DNA of 58,403 bases from JAUVUV01 sp964548275 (GCA_964548275.1 CAZJQI010000028.1:1-58403), one strand, 5' to 3'; numbered from the stretch's first letter, positions 41,795 to 51,459 are shown. Translations and numbers: made by a program. Notes: a model not told the origin generated them from the letters alone.

Positions 41795-42091
41795 TTATTG
41801 GGGTGTCTGGTAATATTCGTACGCGCTGATAATATCTATCGCGACATCATCGCTTTTGGGCATGTAGATATCCCTGCCGTACACGTCGTGGAAACGGTAG
41901 TTATCACCGTCGTACCATACGTTGCGCGTGTAGTAGGTTACATTCTCGGCATTGTCCACGATCCGGAAAACCAATCTGTCGCGGCCGATCAGGGGAGTGG
42001 GACGGAAAAGGTTCCCGCCCGCGCAGCCTCCCAGGAGGCTGGCTGTCAGTAGCAGCCCTGCAAGCAAAGCCTTGAGTTTTTCAACAGGCAT
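41795..42091 (-). CDS. Small lipoprotein
   Basis: A 98-aa protein with a lipoprotein signal (KALLAGLLLTASLLGGC; lipobox LGGC). The mature part has many Tyr and Asp residues (ENVTYYTRNVWYDGDNYRF and DIISAYEYYQ) and no family I recognise. The start is ATG 42091 behind GAGG; 21 in-frame codons upstream would place the signal too far inside. Convergent with the DUF58 gene. Likely outer-membrane or periplasmic. Confidence 0.75.
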   Translation of the reverse strand: MPVEKLKALLAGLLLTASLLGGCAGGNLFRPTPLIGRDRLVFRIVDNAENVTYYTRNVWYDGDNYRFHDVYGRDIYMPKSDDVAIDIISAYEYYQTPQ

Positions 42092-42283
42092 ATCAGACCT
42101 CGAAGTACGAATCCCTGCTAGTGTGTCACCCTTGAATTTGCGCAGGTCATTCAATCTTAATATCGGATTTAATCACGAATGATTTAAAATATATTTCGCT
42201 TCTAATTAAAAATCGAGACCTCGTTCTCCGATTTTATGGCCGGCCACGAAGATGTGGCGTGATTGGGAATTAATCATGGCGAC

Positions 42284-42315
42284 AAAAAAGAGGCCCCGTT
42301 TCAGGGCCTCTTTTT
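42284..42315 (-). terminator. Rho-independent terminator after the epimerase gene
   Basis: Arms AGAGGCCC (42289-42296) and GGGCCTCT (42304-42311) are extended by A and T runs on both sides, so it can work in either direction. It lies 22 bases beyond the stop of the minus-strand epimerase gene. Confidence 0.88.
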
Positions 42316-42336
42316 AATATTTTTCTTTTTCATATG

Positions 42337-43302
42337 TCAGGAAAGAGGCGGAAGGTTCACCATGCCGCGCCGGATCAGCCAGTCCAGGGCTTCGCGCACT
42401 GCCTCCAGAGAAGTATAGCGCGGGCTGTAACCCAGCACTTTGCGAGCCTTTTCGATTGAGCCACACGGAGAGTGGCTGATGTGCTCCCAGGTTTCCTCCG
42501 CGTCCTTTTCGCTTACTTTCTTGCGCCAGTCGGGCCAGGGAAGGTAGGTCAGTTTCGGCTCCCGGCCGAAGGTGCCCGCCACAGCACGGCAAAAACCTCT
42601 GAGAGTAAGCGCCTCCGGGGAAACCACGTTGAAGCTTTCACCGATCGAGGCCCGGGGGTTGGCAAGGGCAAGCTCAAAGGCCTGGGCTACGTCATCCGCG
42701 TGAACGTGATGAAGAGTCGCCAGTCCCTGATCCGGCAGACAGACTTCCTCACCGCGGCCGAGTTTCTCGAACACGGACATGTTCAGGTTGCCTGCCGGGC
42801 CGATCGGCAGCCAACCAGGACCCACAATGTGCCCCGGGTGGAGCACGGTGGCAGGGAATCCTCCTGCCAGGGCTGCGCTGATCAACTCTTCCTCGATCTG
42901 TGCTTTCTGCCGGCCGTAGTCGGCATCGGCAAGCCGGGGATCTTTTTCGCTGGTGGGCGCTTTCTCGGTCGGCCCGTAAACCCACATTGTGCCGCAAAAA
43001 ATAAACAGTCTCACTTTTCCGGCCAGGGCATCTACAAGCTGAGGAAGGCTCGCGGTCTTGAAAAGTATGAGGTCAATCACCACCTCAGCGCCGATCTCAG
43101 CCACGGCCTTGCCGAATGTGCCCTTTCTCTCCTCCTCTTTGCGGTCCAGGTGAATGGTCTCGACATTTTTCCAGTCCGGGGTAGTGCTGTAGGGCTGGCG
43201 CTGGCCCCGGCTCAGGGCCACCACCTCGTGGCCACTGGCCAAGAGCCTTGGCACGAGGTATGTGCCGATATGGCCGGTAGCACCGATAACGAGAACTTTC
43301 AT
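42337..43302 (-). CDS. NAD-dependent epimerase/dehydratase
   Basis: A 321-aa extended short-chain dehydrogenase/reductase. The dinucleotide motif is GATGHIGTYL at the N-terminus. The catalytic Tyr-x3-Lys is probably YGRQKAQIEEEL (Y-G-R-Q-K). The substrate half is typical of the nucleotide-sugar or isoflavone-reductase-like atypical class. GGGAG precedes the ATG at 43302. It may act on nucleotide sugars; no partner gene nearby fixes this. Confidence 0.88.
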   Translation of the reverse strand: MKVLVIGATGHIGTYLVPRLLASGHEVVALSRGQRQPYSTTPDWKNVETIHLDRKEEERKGTFGKAVAEIGAEVVIDLILFKTASLPQLVDALAGKVRLFIFCGTMWVYGPTEKAPTSEKDPRLADADYGRQKAQIEEELISAALAGGFPATVLHPGHIVGPGWLPIGPAGNLNMSVFEKLGRGEEVCLPDQGLATLHHVHADDVAQAFELALANPRASIGESFNVVSPEALTLRGFCRAVAGTFGREPKLTYLPWPDWRKKVSEKDAEETWEHISHSPCGSIEKARKVLGYSPRYTSLEAVREALDWLIRRGMVNLPPLS

Positions 43303-43499
43303 CCGTATTTCTCCCGATTAATTTACTGTTCCAGAGATATTATGATATAGGCGAAAAACGAGTAAATGATAAGAATCCGAACATCAGCGGTCAAGCCCTT
43401 TGCCCGGGATAGTCCCGGAAAGCTCAGGTCTTATGAAGAGGTGTTGTTAGGAAAAGTAAATAGTCATGATTTGGGGAAGGATATCCAACGTCTTACAGA

Positions 43500-44189
43500 T
43501 TACCGGTAAAAAGTCTTTCTCCGCAGGCTCCTGTTCTGGAAGAAGCGGATCAGCAAAAACCCCACCACGAACCCTCCGATATGAGCGTGCCAGGCAACTC
43601 CGGCAGCACCCGCTGGAGCAGTCAGGCTGTACATGATCTGCATCAGGAACCACACCGAAAGCACGAGAATCGCCGGCAGTTCGATTATTTGAATAAAGAA
43701 GATTAGAATGACCAAAGTATGTACTCTGGCAAACGGGTGAAGGATCAGGTAAGCCCCAAGCACTCCGGCAATCGCCCCGCTTGCGCCGATCATCGGTACA
43801 GTAGAATCCGGAGCGCTGAGCACCTGGGCTGCGGTAGCGGCAAAGCCGCAGAGAAGATAGAAAATAATAAAGCGGAAATGCCCCATCGAGTCCTCGACAT
43901 TGTTGCCGAAAATCCAAAGATAGAGCATGTTGCCTCCCAGGTGCAGCCAGCCTCCGTGCATGAACATCGAGGTAAGCAGCGAAAGGCCTGGGTTGTGTAT
44001 GCTGACTGAAAACCAGGAATCCAGGTGAAGAACCAGCACGGGGATCGCCCCGAGAAGGTATACTGTTTCAACGTACAGATCCTCAGGCAGTGACTGCTGG
44101 AGGAAAAACACCGCGCAGTTGAGAAAAATCAGCCCGACTGTAACCACCGGCCTGGTTCTTGTCGGAACGTTATTTTTGAACGGAATCAT
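43500..44189 (-). CDS. Rhomboid-family intramembrane serine protease
   Basis: A 229-aa polytopic inner-membrane protease. The catalytic dyad is visible as GASGAIAGVLGAY (Ser) and HAHIGGFVVGF (His). HGGWLHLGGNMLYLWIFGNNVED is the conserved L1/TM2 block. Six membrane segments are expected. It cleaves transmembrane substrates; none is predicted here. It follows the histidine kinase gene by 64 bp on the same strand. Confidence 0.93.
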   Translation of the reverse strand: MIPFKNNVPTRTRPVVTVGLIFLNCAVFFLQQSLPEDLYVETVYLLGAIPVLVLHLDSWFSVSIHNPGLSLLTSMFMHGGWLHLGGNMLYLWIFGNNVEDSMGHFRFIIFYLLCGFAATAAQVLSAPDSTVPMIGASGAIAGVLGAYLILHPFARVHTLVILIFFIQIIELPAILVLSVWFLMQIMYSLTAPAGAAGVAWHAHIGGFVVGFLLIRFFQNRSLRRKTFYR

Positions 44190-44253
44190 CTATTACCTGT
44201 ATCCTCATAATGAGGGCGCGTTATGCCGTGATCGTTGGAACATGCCCCGGCAT

Positions 44254-45699
44254 TCATTCATTTTGCGCACCCGGCAGGCATAGTGTAAAACGGGTTCCCT
44301 CGCCGGGGGCGCTGTCCACCTCGATCCAGCCCCCGATTTCCTCGAGCGTTTTTTTAACGATTGCAAGACCCAGCCCCAAGCCGTTATCCCGGGTAGTGAA
44401 AAAGGGGTTGAAAATCTTTTTTACTGTTTCCCTGTCCATCCCGCATCCGTTGTCGCTCAGCTCAACGACTATTTCACCGCTATCGTTCCTGTGGGCGGTG
44501 ACCGTTATTTTGCCGTTCCTGTCGGGGAGAGCTTCCAGGGCGTTATTGAAAAGATTGAGAAAAACACGGGAGAGCTGTTCAGGATCGGCCCGGACATGCG
44601 AGGCTTGCCGGGGAATATTGATCGAGATCTCTGCAGCTTTGGTGTGGGCCTCGCCGGTTACAAGCTCGGCTGCAGTCTGGATAAGCGGCGAAAGTTCCAG
44701 GTTATCTGTCCTGGGAGGCGCTGGTCTGGCGAACTCGAGAAAGTTGTTCAAGATTTTTTTCAAGCTCCCGACCTCTTCGATTACCCTTTCCAGGTATTTC
44801 GACGCTTCGCTGTCCTTTTTCAACTCCTGACAGGCCAGGGAGGCAAAAAGCTCTATCCCGCCAAGGGGGTTTCTGATTTCATGTGCCACGCCGGCGACCA
44901 TCATCCGCTGGTTTTCCTCTCTCTGGCTCAATCGCTCGCGCATCCGGTCGAGGGCCTGGGCCAGGAAAGCGATCTCTCTGGTGCCTGCCTCATCGATCTT
45001 CAGAGGCTGGTCCATCTTCCCGCGGCCGATCCTTTCCGCCTGTGAGACAAGCCTGTTCACCGGCCGGGTAACCGAGCGCGCAAGCAGAAATCCCAGCCCT
45101 ATTGTCAGGCCGGCACCCAGGAGCACAAAAGCGAGAATCGATTTCCGCAAGCCGGCGATATGGCTCAGGTAGTCCGCACTGGCATCAGTGCCCACAATGG
45201 CTACAGCCCTGCCCTGCCTGTCAACAATTGCCGCGAAGCCGGACTTGTACCACACCCTGTCCTCTCCCCGGAAAAGTACACTCGCTGTTGGCCTGCCTTC
45301 CAGGCAGGCGGTGGTCTCGGCTTGTTGGAAACGCAGGCGGGCATAAGGCGTGCCGATTGGAATCCCGTCCTCGGTGTCAAGCAGGCTGCGAAGTTCAGGG
45401 TCGAATACGAACAGCCTTTTCAGATTTGTACGCTCCCTGATTTGAACAAGGCTTGCGCGGTAGCTCTGGTGTGTTCGTCCCTGCTCATCCCCGCGCTCGA
45501 AGCTCGATATGATTAGTGGATCGTAACGGGTCGCGGTTGCCTGTGCCACGGCAACCAGACGTTCTCCCAGCTCGGCGTCCAGGCTTCGACGGGCGGACTC
45601 GTAGTAGAAAAACCCGCTAACAGCCAGAACCGGAACAACAAACATAACATAGGTGAGGATCAGTTTAGTCCTTAATCTGGTCTGCGAAAGGCTGTTCAT
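44254..45699 (-). CDS. Membrane sensor histidine kinase
   Basis: A 481-aa kinase: TM1 (about 12-32), a periplasmic sensing domain (about 35-185, with CACHE-like features), TM2 (LAFVLLGAGLTIGLGFLLAR), a HAMP domain (RSVTRPVNRL...), and HisKA/HATPase_c. The phosphorylated His lies in VAGVAHEIRNPLGG; N-, G1-, F- and G2-boxes are NLFNNALEAL, DNGCGMD, FNPFFTTRDNGLGLGLAIVKK and GEGTRFTL. The NtrB-like H-box suggests a sigma-54-type response regulator elsewhere; none is adjacent, so it is an orphan kinase. Confidence 0.93.
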   Translation of the reverse strand: MNSLSQTRLRTKLILTYVMFVVPVLAVSGFFYYESARRSLDAELGERLVAVAQATATRYDPLIISSFERGDEQGRTHQSYRASLVQIRERTNLKRLFVFDPELRSLLDTEDGIPIGTPYARLRFQQAETTACLEGRPTASVLFRGEDRVWYKSGFAAIVDRQGRAVAIVGTDASADYLSHIAGLRKSILAFVLLGAGLTIGLGFLLARSVTRPVNRLVSQAERIGRGKMDQPLKIDEAGTREIAFLAQALDRMRERLSQREENQRMMVAGVAHEIRNPLGGIELFASLACQELKKDSEASKYLERVIEEVGSLKKILNNFLEFARPAPPRTDNLELSPLIQTAAELVTGEAHTKAAEISINIPRQASHVRADPEQLSRVFLNLFNNALEALPDRNGKITVTAHRNDSGEIVVELSDNGCGMDRETVKKIFNPFFTTRDNGLGLGLAIVKKTLEEIGGWIEVDSAPGEGTRFTLCLPGAQNE

Positions 45700-45898
45700 T
45701 ATGATACCCGAAGAATGACTTGGAGCCGGAATGAAAAACCCGATCTGAAAAATACCGGTTCCAGCAGGTTAATGTTCTGAGAATATAATATTTGGATAAA
45801 TCTATACAAACCCTGAAAAAAATGAAACCGGATTGTTTACTGGAGCGTCAAAGATAACAGAAACACAAAACACGAAAACAATCAACCTGGAGGATAAA

Positions 45899-45988
45899 AT
45901 GACCACTCGTGAAAGAATTCATCTGATAAGCAACGCCGCCATTGGCCTGACCATCTATTTCTCTTTCGTCGCTTTGATCCTGGTATAA
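45899..45988 (+). CDS. 29-aa single-span membrane peptide
   Basis: A small frame starting ATG 45899, five bases after a perfect GGAGG, and ending at TAA 45988. The N-terminal part is polar and basic (TTRERIHLISNAA) and the rest one hydrophobic helix (IGLTIYFSFVALILV), so a single inner-membrane span is likely. A rho-independent terminator follows at once, making this a self-contained unit. The 45700-45898 stretch upstream is AT-rich and would hold its promoter. No homologue is recognised. Confidence 0.6.
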   Translation: MTTRERIHLISNAAIGLTIYFSFVALILV

Positions 45989-46001
45989 CAATGGCCGTTG
46001 T

Positions 46002-46034
46002 AAAAAAAGCCGCCCCATCAGGGCGGCTTTTTTT
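46002..46034. terminator. Bidirectional rho-independent terminator
   Basis: Arms AGCCGCCC (46008-46015) and GGGCGGCT (46021-46028) with loop CATCA, framed by seven As and Ts. It lies between the small membrane peptide (plus) and the converging ilvD gene (minus). Confidence 0.9.
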
Positions 46035-46075
46035 GTTTGGATTCGTATGGGTCTTTTTCCCCGCTGGCTGCACGG

Positions 46076-47743
46076 CTAACCCATAACCGCCCCTGTGCCG
46101 GCGTTCTGCACAGCCTGCGAGTACCTTCTCAGGTAACCAGTATCGATTCTGGGCTTGAACGGTTTCTGCTGCGCTCTGCGGGATTCTATTTCCTCGCTGC
46201 TCAGCACGGCTTCGAGACAGCGCTCGTTGATATCGAATCTGATAACATCCCTGTCCTTGAGCAGGCCGATCAGCCCGCCCTCTGCAGCTTCAGGCGATAC
46301 GTGGCCGATACACGCCCCGCGCGTTCCCCCTGAAAAGCGGCCGTCAGTGATCAGCGCTACGCTTTCTCCCAGGCCCTGGCCCATGATGTACGAGGTAGGC
46401 GCCAGCATCTCCTGCATCCCTGGGCCGCCCCTGGGGCCCTCGTAGCGGATTACCACCACGTGGCCGGGCTTGACTTTGCCTGCCAGAATTCCCTCGCAGG
46501 CTTCCTCCTGGGAATCGAACACTATCGCCTTGCCCTCGAATTTCAACATGCTTTTTGCTACCCCGGCTTTTTTCACAATCGCGCCCTGCTCGGCAAGGTT
46601 GCCCCAGAGTATGCTCAGGCCGCCGTCCGGCGAATAGGCGTCCTCCAGCGTGCGGATCACCTCATTGTCCCTGACCCTGGCTACGGCGATATTCTCTCCG
46701 ATCGTTTTCCCGGTAACTGTGATACAGCCGGTGTCGATAAGGCCGTTGATTGCGGAAATCCGCTTGAGGATCGCGCTTATCCCGCCTGCATGGTCCACGT
46801 CCTCCACGTGGTATTTCGAACTCGGTGCCACCTTGCAGATATTCGGGCAGCGCCTGGAGATATTGTTGATCCGCTCCAGGTCGTATTTCACTCCGGCCTC
46901 GTGGGCCACGGCCAGAGCGTGAAGGACCGTATTGGTGCTGCCTCCCATTGCCATGTCCAGGGCGAACGCGTTATCCAGCGATTTTTCGGTCACTATCTCG
47001 CAGGGAAGCGGCCCGCCTGCCAGAGCCATTTCCACGACCCGTCTTGCAGCCTGCCGGTAAAGTTTTTTCCTCCGGGGGTCCACTGCCAGGATTGTCCCGT
47101 TGCCGGGCAGCGCGACCCCGATCGCTTCACAGAGACAGTTCATCGAGTTGGCTGTGAACATCCCGGAACAGGAGCCGCAGCCCGGGCAGGCGTTCTCTTC
47201 GAGAATCTTAAGGTCCTCAGCCGTTATTTTGCCGCTTTCGTAAGCCGCTACGCCTTCGAACACGCTGATCAGGTCGATAGCCCTGCCGTTGGGGAGTTTG
47301 CCTGCTGCCATCGGGCCGCCGCTGATGACGATTGTCGGAATGTTGACTCTCAGCGCGCCCATCAGCATACCGGGCACGATTTTGTCGCAGTTGGGGATAC
47401 AGATCAGAGCGTCGAAACAGTGGGCTTTTACCACTGACTCGACGCTGTCGGCGATTATTTCGCGGCTGGGAAGCGAGTATTTCATTCCCATGTGGCCCAT
47501 TGCCACACCGTCGCAGATACCAATGGTGTTGAACTCGAAAGGAGTTCCACCGGCCTGGCGGATGTATTTTCTGATGTACCGGGCGACTTTGTCCAGATGC
47601 ACGTGGCCCGGGATAACCTGGTTGAACGAGTTGCACACGCCGATAAACGGCTTGCCGAAATCATCCGAGTTCAGGCCTGTGGCTCTCAGCAGGCTGCGGT
47701 GCGGTGCGCGCACCGCACCTTTCTTTACTTGATCGCTTTTCAT
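46076..47743 (-). CDS. ilvD: Dihydroxy-acid dehydratase
   Basis: A 555-aa enzyme of branched-chain amino-acid synthesis, dehydrating 2,3-dihydroxy-3-methylbutanoate and its homologue to 2-keto acids. Fe-S cluster cysteines occur in GVCNSFN, IPNCDKIVPGML and NACPGCGSCSGMFTANSMNCL. Family segments GGSTNTVLH and GGTRGACIGHVSPEAAEGG are present. Length is normal. AAAGG precedes the ATG. It shares an operon-like run with the URO-D and TIGR00266 genes. A sugar-acid dehydratase of the same family (IlvD/Edd) is possible but the sequence reads as IlvD proper. Confidence 0.96.
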   Translation of the reverse strand: MKSDQVKKGAVRAPHRSLLRATGLNSDDFGKPFIGVCNSFNQVIPGHVHLDKVARYIRKYIRQAGGTPFEFNTIGICDGVAMGHMGMKYSLPSREIIADSVESVVKAHCFDALICIPNCDKIVPGMLMGALRVNIPTIVISGGPMAAGKLPNGRAIDLISVFEGVAAYESGKITAEDLKILEENACPGCGSCSGMFTANSMNCLCEAIGVALPGNGTILAVDPRRKKLYRQAARRVVEMALAGGPLPCEIVTEKSLDNAFALDMAMGGSTNTVLHALAVAHEAGVKYDLERINNISRRCPNICKVAPSSKYHVEDVDHAGGISAILKRISAINGLIDTGCITVTGKTIGENIAVARVRDNEVIRTLEDAYSPDGGLSILWGNLAEQGAIVKKAGVAKSMLKFEGKAIVFDSQEEACEGILAGKVKPGHVVVIRYEGPRGGPGMQEMLAPTSYIMGQGLGESVALITDGRFSGGTRGACIGHVSPEAAEGGLIGLLKDRDVIRFDINERCLEAVLSSEEIESRRAQQKPFKPRIDTGYLRRYSQAVQNAGTGAVMG

Positions 47744-47768
47744 GGCTTTTCCTTTGGCTCATGTCTGG

Positions 47769-48839
47769 TTATAATTTATACTCCTTTATAGTCCTGAACA
47801 TCACCTCGATATTCCCGGTAGGAATATCGCCGATCATCTCCTGGTCCGGAGCCGCAATAAGCTTGAGAGGGCCCAGGGTCTCGATAGTTCGGATTACCAC
47901 CTCGCGCACCTCTTCCGGGCTCGCATACGGCAGGGTTGTCTGCGTGCTGATCCCTCCGTGGAAGGCGATTTTATTCTTGAAACGGGCTGCGAGATTCTCC
48001 GCACGCATACCGGCAGCGCTTACCTGAACCGGGTCAAGTATATCCACACCGCATTCAATCAACTCCGGGATGATCTCGCTCACTGCCCCGCAGGTGTGGT
48101 ACATCACCGGCAGAGCGAATCCTTTCGCCTGAGCGATGAGCCTTTTCAGATGAGGCTTGAAAAAAGTGCAGAACATTTCCCTGCTGATAAACATCGAATT
48201 CTGCGTGCCGAAATCACTGCCCAGATAAAAAATGTCTATGTATTTGCTGCATTCTGAAAGATAAGCCTGGTTCAGTTCGAGAAAGCAGTCCGTGATCCGC
48301 TCCACCAGCCTGGCAATCAGCTCCGGATTGTCCACCAGGGAGGCCAGGTAATTCTCCTCGCCCATCATCGCTCTGGAATGAGTGAAAATACTGGCCCAGA
48401 CACCGCCGTACACTGCAAGGCCGGTTGTATGGGCTGCCCGGGCCTGCTTCAGGCTTTCCTCAAGATCGATATAGCTCATGTCAGGCCATTTGATCCTGTT
48501 AATCTCATCCACTGCCTCAGCATGGGCAAGGACCGGTTCGACCACTTTTTCGGTTGAGATATTGTCGTATTGGACGCTTCTCACTTTATTGCCGAACATG
48601 TCGTAGGAGATTCCATCCTCTTCCGGTTGCCTGAAACATTCCCTTTTATACGGAACGCCGATGTGTACTGCATCGGAGTCAAAATAGGAAATAAGATCCA
48701 TGTCGGTTTCGAGGTTGAATTCCTTTTTCAACCTTTCTTTCACAGGTGGCTCTGCCCTGAAAAAGGAGGGAACGCGGTCGATATCCCTGCCCTCGATGGT
48801 CCTCAAGACACGTTTCCTGTGGCCCAGGTTTACCGCCAT
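47769..48839 (-). CDS. Uroporphyrinogen decarboxylase-family protein (probably not HemE)
   Basis: A 356-aa TIM-barrel protein of the URO-D/cobalamin-dependent methyltransferase group. The metal-type segment VMYHTCGAVSEIIPELIECG and the barrel end HGGISTQTTLPYASPEEV match this family. The usual uroporphyrinogen-binding N-terminal motif of HemE is absent (the N-terminus is RKRVLRTIEGRDIDRVP). It is probably a sugar-, methoxy- or methyl-related enzyme of unknown substrate; the FCB and planctomycete-type genomes carry many such paralogues near sugar genes. It follows the TIGR00266 gene after 45 bp. Confidence 0.82.
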   Translation of the reverse strand: MAVNLGHRKRVLRTIEGRDIDRVPSFFRAEPPVKERLKKEFNLETDMDLISYFDSDAVHIGVPYKRECFRQPEEDGISYDMFGNKVRSVQYDNISTEKVVEPVLAHAEAVDEINRIKWPDMSYIDLEESLKQARAAHTTGLAVYGGVWASIFTHSRAMMGEENYLASLVDNPELIARLVERITDCFLELNQAYLSECSKYIDIFYLGSDFGTQNSMFISREMFCTFFKPHLKRLIAQAKGFALPVMYHTCGAVSEIIPELIECGVDILDPVQVSAAGMRAENLAARFKNKIAFHGGISTQTTLPYASPEEVREVVIRTIETLGPLKLIAAPDQEMIGDIPTGNIEVMFRTIKEYKL

Positions 48840-48884
48840 AGGTGATTTTCTCCCGAATCAGCACTTCATCTGTAACTTTAACCC

Positions 48885-49673
48885 CTACCTGTCCCCTAAA
48901 AGGTCTCCCAGGCCGCCTAGTATCGATCCCTCGCCTTTCTGCGTGCCGCCGATTTTCGGTGCGCTGGCGATGATCCGGTCGGCCAGGCGGGAAAAGGGGA
49001 GGCTTTGAAGCCAGACCTCGCCGTGGCCGCGAAGAGTGGCCAGGAAAAACCCCTCCCCGCCGAAAAACATCGATTTCAAGCTTCCCGCGCGCTCGATCGA
49101 ATAATCGATCCCGTTGGTGAAAGCTACGATACAGCCGGTGTCAACCCGAAGGTTATCTCCCTGGAGCTTTTTCCTGATTACCGTTCCACCGGCGTGAATA
49201 AAAGTCATCCCGTCGCCGCGCAGTTTCTGCAGGATGAATCCCTCCCCGCCGAAAAAGCCGGTGCCCAGACGCTTGGTGAATGCAATGCTTATCTCTGTGC
49301 CCAGTGCTGCGGCAAGAAAAGCGTCTTTCTGGCAGATCAGCTCGCCGCCTACATCTTTCATGTCAACGGCGATAATCTTGCCTGGATAGGGAGCGGCAAA
49401 AGCCACGCGCTTTTTGCCTGTGCCATTGTTGGTGAAATGGGTTATGAATATCGACTCGCCGGTGAGCGCTCTTTTGCCCACGTTGAGCAGTTTTCCCATC
49501 AGGCCCTCGTTCGGGTTTGATCCGTCGCCCATTTTCGCCTCGTATGTGATACCGTCATCCATGTAGTTCATACTGCCTGCCTCGGCCACAACCTTTTCCC
49601 CCGGATCGAGCTCCACTTCCACGATCTGCATGTCATCACCGATAATCTCGTAGTCGACTTCATGGCAATTCAT
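48885..49673 (-). CDS. AIM24 / TIGR00266 family protein
   Basis: A 262-aa cytoplasmic beta-rich protein. The repeated pattern GTGFFGGEGFILQKLRGDG and KSMFFGGEGFFLATLRGHG is the hallmark of TIGR00266 (AIM24-like double-psi-type repeat). GPGS-type EPGEKVVAEAGSMNYMDDG opens the fold. The function is unknown in bacteria. It is first of the minus-strand run with the URO-D and ilvD genes. Confidence 0.88.
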   Translation of the reverse strand: MNCHEVDYEIIGDDMQIVEVELDPGEKVVAEAGSMNYMDDGITYEAKMGDGSNPNEGLMGKLLNVGKRALTGESIFITHFTNNGTGKKRVAFAAPYPGKIIAVDMKDVGGELICQKDAFLAAALGTEISIAFTKRLGTGFFGGEGFILQKLRGDGMTFIHAGGTVIRKKLQGDNLRVDTGCIVAFTNGIDYSIERAGSLKSMFFGGEGFFLATLRGHGEVWLQSLPFSRLADRIIASAPKIGGTQKGEGSILGGLGDLLGDR

Positions 49674-50153
49674 CGCTGATTCCCCTTTCTGGTTTCAGGC
49701 GTGAATTCGAAATTCGCCCAGGGTAAGCTTGCCGGATGAAAATATCGCTAAAAAATATTGCAAATTATACTATAACAATATAGCAAAAGGCGGTTGAAGT
49801 TAGTAGCTAAATAGGGATTATGGACACAAGCCGATGATAATGCCGCTCTTTCATTAGAGCAAGCCAGCTTTCGTGGCCAATGGAGTTGCAATCAGGGAAA
49901 TAGATATGTAATTTTAGCCTGATCAGGGTTCAGCCGGTTTTAACGTGGCTGTGTTGCTTTTTTCGGCAAGACCCATCCGAAAGCCTCCTGTATTCCTATT
50001 CGGAGTATTTTCATGAGCAGAAACATTTGGTCGGTTTGTCTTGTGCTGGCTTTCGGAACTGCTGTTTGTGCGGCTTTCGCCCTTTTCGCCCGGGACATGT
50101 TTTCTTTCGCGCCCGGAGGCTGGCTAATCAAAAACCCCTTGGAAGGAGGAGTT
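49674..50153. other. Divergent intergenic region
   Basis: A 480-bp AT-rich spacer between the TIGR00266 run (minus) and the GH172 gene (plus). A run of short A/T palindromes lies near 49745-49790 (ATATTGC/GCAATAT-like). An in-frame ATG extension of the GH172 gene begins at 50013 with a second signal-like sequence but has no good ribosome site. No RNA gene seen. Confidence 0.5.
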
Positions 50154-51308
50154 ATGGTGCTCAGACACACGGTTATTCTCTGCGCGATTCTGTTTGGCAT
50201 GGCTGCATCCGGCCTGTCGGCTGATGACAGGGAATTATCCCCCTTGAATATAAACCTGGGTAACCTGTTCCGCCTCTCGCATGCCAGGACCCGCTCGATC
50301 AGCCCTGAAAATTTCACGGGCCAAAAGGGCAAAGGCGGTATGGCCACCACTGGCACCAACGAAAGGGCCGCCCGTGATCTAGGGCAGGGATGGAAGGTCT
50401 CTCCCTCGGTAAGGGTCAATCCGGGCGAGACTTTTACTCTGGCAGAAATCGAGGGGTCCGGCGCGATCCAGCATATCTGGATGACAGTTACCGGACACTG
50501 GCGTTTTTCAATCCTGCGCATGTACTGGGATGGCGAGCAAACCCCCAGCGTGGAATGCCCGGTGGGAGATTTCTTCTCCTGCGGCTGGGGCAAGTACGCC
50601 CAGGTCAACTCGATCCCGGTGACAGTCAACCCCGGCAGTGCGTTCAACTGCTACTGGGTGATGCCTTTCCGCAAGAAGGCGAGAATTACTTTCGAGAACC
50701 TGGATTCAGAGCGGATTACTGTCTATTATCAGATCACCTATACGCTTACCGAGGTGCCAGAGGACGTCGCCTATTTCCACGCCCAGTTCCGCAGAGTCAA
50801 TCCCCTGCCCTACAAGCAGGTTTATACAATCCTGGATGGTGTTAAAGGCTGGGGACATTATGTCGGAACCTACATGTGCTGGGGAGTGAATAACACTGGC
50901 TGGTGGGGTGAGGGCGAGATAAAGTTCTACATGGACGGTGACAGGAAATGGCCCACTATCTGCGGCACAGGAACAGAGGATTATTTCTGCGGCTCATACA
51001 ATTTCGAGAACAGGGAAACCGGGCAATACCAGGAATTCAGCACCCCTTACACGGGCATGGCCCAGGTGATCCGCCCGGATGGGGTATACCAGTCACAGCA
51101 GCGTTTCGGTCTCTACCGCTGGCATGTGATGGACCCGATACGCTTCGAAAAGGACCTTCGGGTCACCATCCAGGCCCTGGGCTGGCGAGGCGACCGCACA
51201 TACCTGCCTCTGCAGGATGATATATCTTCAGTGGCCTACTGGTACCAGAAAGAGCCTCACGCTCCTTTCCCCAAACTGCCGGATAAGGAGTTCCTGGAAG
51301 TCCGCTGA
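50154..51308 (+). CDS. DUF2961 / GH172-family protein
   Basis: A 384-aa exported enzyme of the DUF2961 family, now GH172 (arabinofuranosidases and difructose dianhydride synthases). Signal: VLRHTVILCAILFGMAASGL. Conserved segments: EIEGSGAIQHIWMTV, NSIPVTVNPGSAFNCYWVMPF and GTGTEDYFCGSYNFE, the last including the acidic pair GTEDYF implicated in catalysis. ATG 50154 is chosen over the frame-compatible ATG at 50013 because AAGGAGGAG sits eight bases upstream. The actual glycan is unknown. Confidence 0.9.
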   Translation: MVLRHTVILCAILFGMAASGLSADDRELSPLNINLGNLFRLSHARTRSISPENFTGQKGKGGMATTGTNERAARDLGQGWKVSPSVRVNPGETFTLAEIEGSGAIQHIWMTVTGHWRFSILRMYWDGEQTPSVECPVGDFFSCGWGKYAQVNSIPVTVNPGSAFNCYWVMPFRKKARITFENLDSERITVYYQITYTLTEVPEDVAYFHAQFRRVNPLPYKQVYTILDGVKGWGHYVGTYMCWGVNNTGWWGEGEIKFYMDGDRKWPTICGTGTEDYFCGSYNFENRETGQYQEFSTPYTGMAQVIRPDGVYQSQQRFGLYRWHVMDPIRFEKDLRVTIQALGWRGDRTYLPLQDDISSVAYWYQKEPHAPFPKLPDKEFLEVR

Positions 51309-51347
51309 AATAGAGGTTGATTTTAGGTGTAAGCAGATTCGGGAGTG

Positions 51348-51375
51348 AAAAAGGGGCTGCAAAAGGCCCCTTTTA
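51348..51375 (+). terminator. Rho-independent terminator after the GH172 gene
   Basis: GGGGC/GCCCC extended by AAAA/TTTT (51349-51357 and 51366-51374) with an 8-nt loop and a T tract, 40 bases after the stop. Clear hairpin. Confidence 0.8.
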
Positions 51376-51459
51376 CCATTCGCTGAGTTCCTGGGACAAA
51401 TTAGCTGACACAAGGCTGTCAAACCGGGATTGGCCGTAATGGCTCGAAAAAACTTTTGG

